In this document: positions 38,793 to 39,362 of the stretch, in pieces
Layout of the letters: every line of letters starts with the position of its first letter
How positions within the stretch are numbered: the first letter of the stretch is position 1
Virus record (IMG/VR): IMGVR_UViG_3300042867_000387
Location: 1-39,362 of that record
DNA: 39,362 nucleotides
From: a virus
Strand: one strand, 5' to 3'
Translations under genes and position numbers: made by a program
The notes under the pieces: model-generated
What the model was told of the DNA's origin: nothing
The model's input: the letters and a program-made list of their open reading frames with translations, nothing else
Database searches by the model: none

Positions 38793-38814
38793 GTCCTAGG
38801 CATGACGTAAAACT
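38792..38814 (+). repeat. CGTCCT-N4-ATGACGT repeat, allele B unit 2
   Basis: CGTCCTAGGC followed by ATGACGTAAAACT; one base from unit 3 of the other allele. It replaces units 2 and 3. Confidence 0.85.
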
Positions 38815-38832
38815 GCCTACCCCAAAATTACA

Positions 38833-38849
38833 TTTAATTTCAAATTAAA
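38833..38849. repeat. 17-bp palindrome, allele B site 4
   Basis: Perfect TTTAATTTCAAATTAAA, followed by the same CA-rich leader and AAAGGAG as site 4, but here serving the extra gene at 38871. Confidence 0.95.
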
Positions 38850-38870
38850 CTACAAAACAAAGGAGCAAGT

Positions 38871-39125
38871 ATGAGAGGTAAAATAGTTGCAGCATATAAC
38901 GAGGGCAATGTCTTGTGGCTTTGGTTCTCGTCGCCTACTGGAGACAGTAGCGACTCGCATCAATTCAGAATCCCATGCATTGACGTACATCAGGCACAAG
39001 AAATTGCTGAGTACTATCATGATGTTTGTGATGTACCTAGGTACGGGGCGGATTCGGAAGTCACTGATCCTGAAGAGCGACGTTTACGTTCAATCGTTGA
39101 CCGTGGCTTGGGGTATACACTATGA
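38871..39125 (+). CDS. Allele-specific inserted gene (84 aa)
   Basis: Present only in allele B, exactly between the palindrome/ribosome-site cassette and the small membrane-protein gene, to which it is coupled by ATGA. ATG 38871 with AAAGGAG. The product begins MRGKIVAAYNEGNVLWLWFS, then has DVHQAQEIAEYYHDV and an acidic SEVTDPEERRLRSIVDRGLG end. No family recognised. Its clean placement suggests gain or loss as a unit at the cassette. Confidence 0.7.
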   Translation: MRGKIVAAYNEGNVLWLWFSSPTGDSSDSHQFRIPCIDVHQAQEIAEYYHDVCDVPRYGADSEVTDPEERRLRSIVDRGLGYTL

Positions 39126-39283
39126 CGTATCCCTACGTGCTACTAGGTCTAGCGTCACTGCTATTCGTTCTATTGGTATGGCTCGCCTATGAGATAGGTG
39201 TCCGTGTCGGTGCATACGAGGAGCAACGACAGTATACTCGTCGTGAGCCACGGTGGTTCTCTGCTGATAATGAGCCGTTCTAG
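39122..39283 (+). CDS. Small membrane protein, allele B (53 aa)
   Basis: Counterpart of the gene at 1206: begins MTYPYVLLGLASLLFVLLVW. Changes are in the transmembrane segment; the charged tail RREPRWFSADNEPF is identical. Start overlaps the inserted gene's stop. Single-pass membrane protein; function unknown. Confidence 0.7.
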   Translation: MTYPYVLLGLASLLFVLLVWLAYEIGVRVGAYEEQRQYTRREPRWFSADNEPF

Positions 39284-39362
39284 GTTCTTGACCAACGCTC
39301 CATCAACGTACGACTACGGATTCTCCTTTGTCGTCGTTGGTGAGCGTCGGACTAAAATAAAT
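39270..39362 (+). CDS. Unknown small protein, allele B, cut by the window end
   Basis: Start of the counterpart of the gene at 1354 (MSRSRFLTNAPSTYDYGFSF). The 31 codons present are identical to the other allele because they fall in the exact 127-bp end match. The rest lies outside the window. Confidence 0.65.
   Translation, partial: MSRSRFLTNAPSTYDYGFSFVVVGERRTKIN

Larger units (their letters stand above)
37769..39362. repeat. Allele B of the duplicated terminal locus
   Basis: Second version of positions 1-1446, with substitutions throughout, one repeat period fewer (110 bp) and an extra gene (38871-39125). Bases 37769-37893 and 39236-39362 are identical to the other allele; the last 127 bases equal 1320-1446. 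The longest identical block between the ends is 126 bp (881-1006). Confidence 0.85.

Overview
The window looks like a nearly complete genome of an uncultivated tailed phage with podovirus-type virion genes, probably assembled from a metagenome. It has P22/T7-type head and tail genes (portal, scaffold, capsid, adaptor, nozzle-like protein, collar-domain fibre), no tape measure or long-tail genes, and a giant 2,211-residue internal virion protein. I recognise no integrase, excisionase or repressor, so nothing points to lysogeny. Strong AGGAG ribosome sites, many ATGA couplings and GTG/TTG starts are bacterial in style. The host cannot be fixed from sequence; an actinobacterium is only a weak guess.

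Layout. A rightward block runs from 36790 through the window end and, treating the map as circular, from 1 to 12165. It holds small unknown genes, a GP88-like protein, a DUF932 protein and a tightly coupled replication operon (Cas4/RecB-like nuclease, DnaB-like helicase, AEP-type primase, RusA resolvase, a nuclease-like protein, and a sigma-region-4/DUF1599-like fusion). A leftward block runs from 36647 down to 12166: small terminase, zinc-ribbon peptide, large terminase, small membrane proteins, two paralogous beta proteins, portal, scaffold, major capsid, small proteins, adaptor, nozzle-like protein, collar fibre, glycine-rich fibre, small proteins, internal virion proteins and an M15-type endolysin. 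The blocks diverge at 36648-36789, around a 12-bp hairpin and a 14-bp palindrome. They converge at 12165, where a rightward terminator lies inside the endolysin gene.

The main signal is punctuation. A 17-bp palindrome, TTTAATTTCAAATTAAA or a close variant, lies in every gap longer than about 15 bp between early rightward genes, usually 9-32 bp before the next start, often followed by a CA-rich leader and a ribosome site. I found none in the leftward block. That block instead repeats GTAACGA (coding sense) at several gene junctions. Positions 657-1205 also hold nested alternative hairpins, a 126-nt non-coding block identical between two diverged alleles, and spaced CGTCCT-N4-ATGACGT repeats.

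The two window ends are two versions of one locus: 1-1446 and 37769-39362 align but are diverged, with indels, a lost 110-bp repeat period and an extra gene. The shared exact ends are 125 and 127 bp. This fits a de Bruijn assembly with k near 127 that ran round a circular map and re-entered through a second population allele. The implied genome is about 37.8-37.9 kb.
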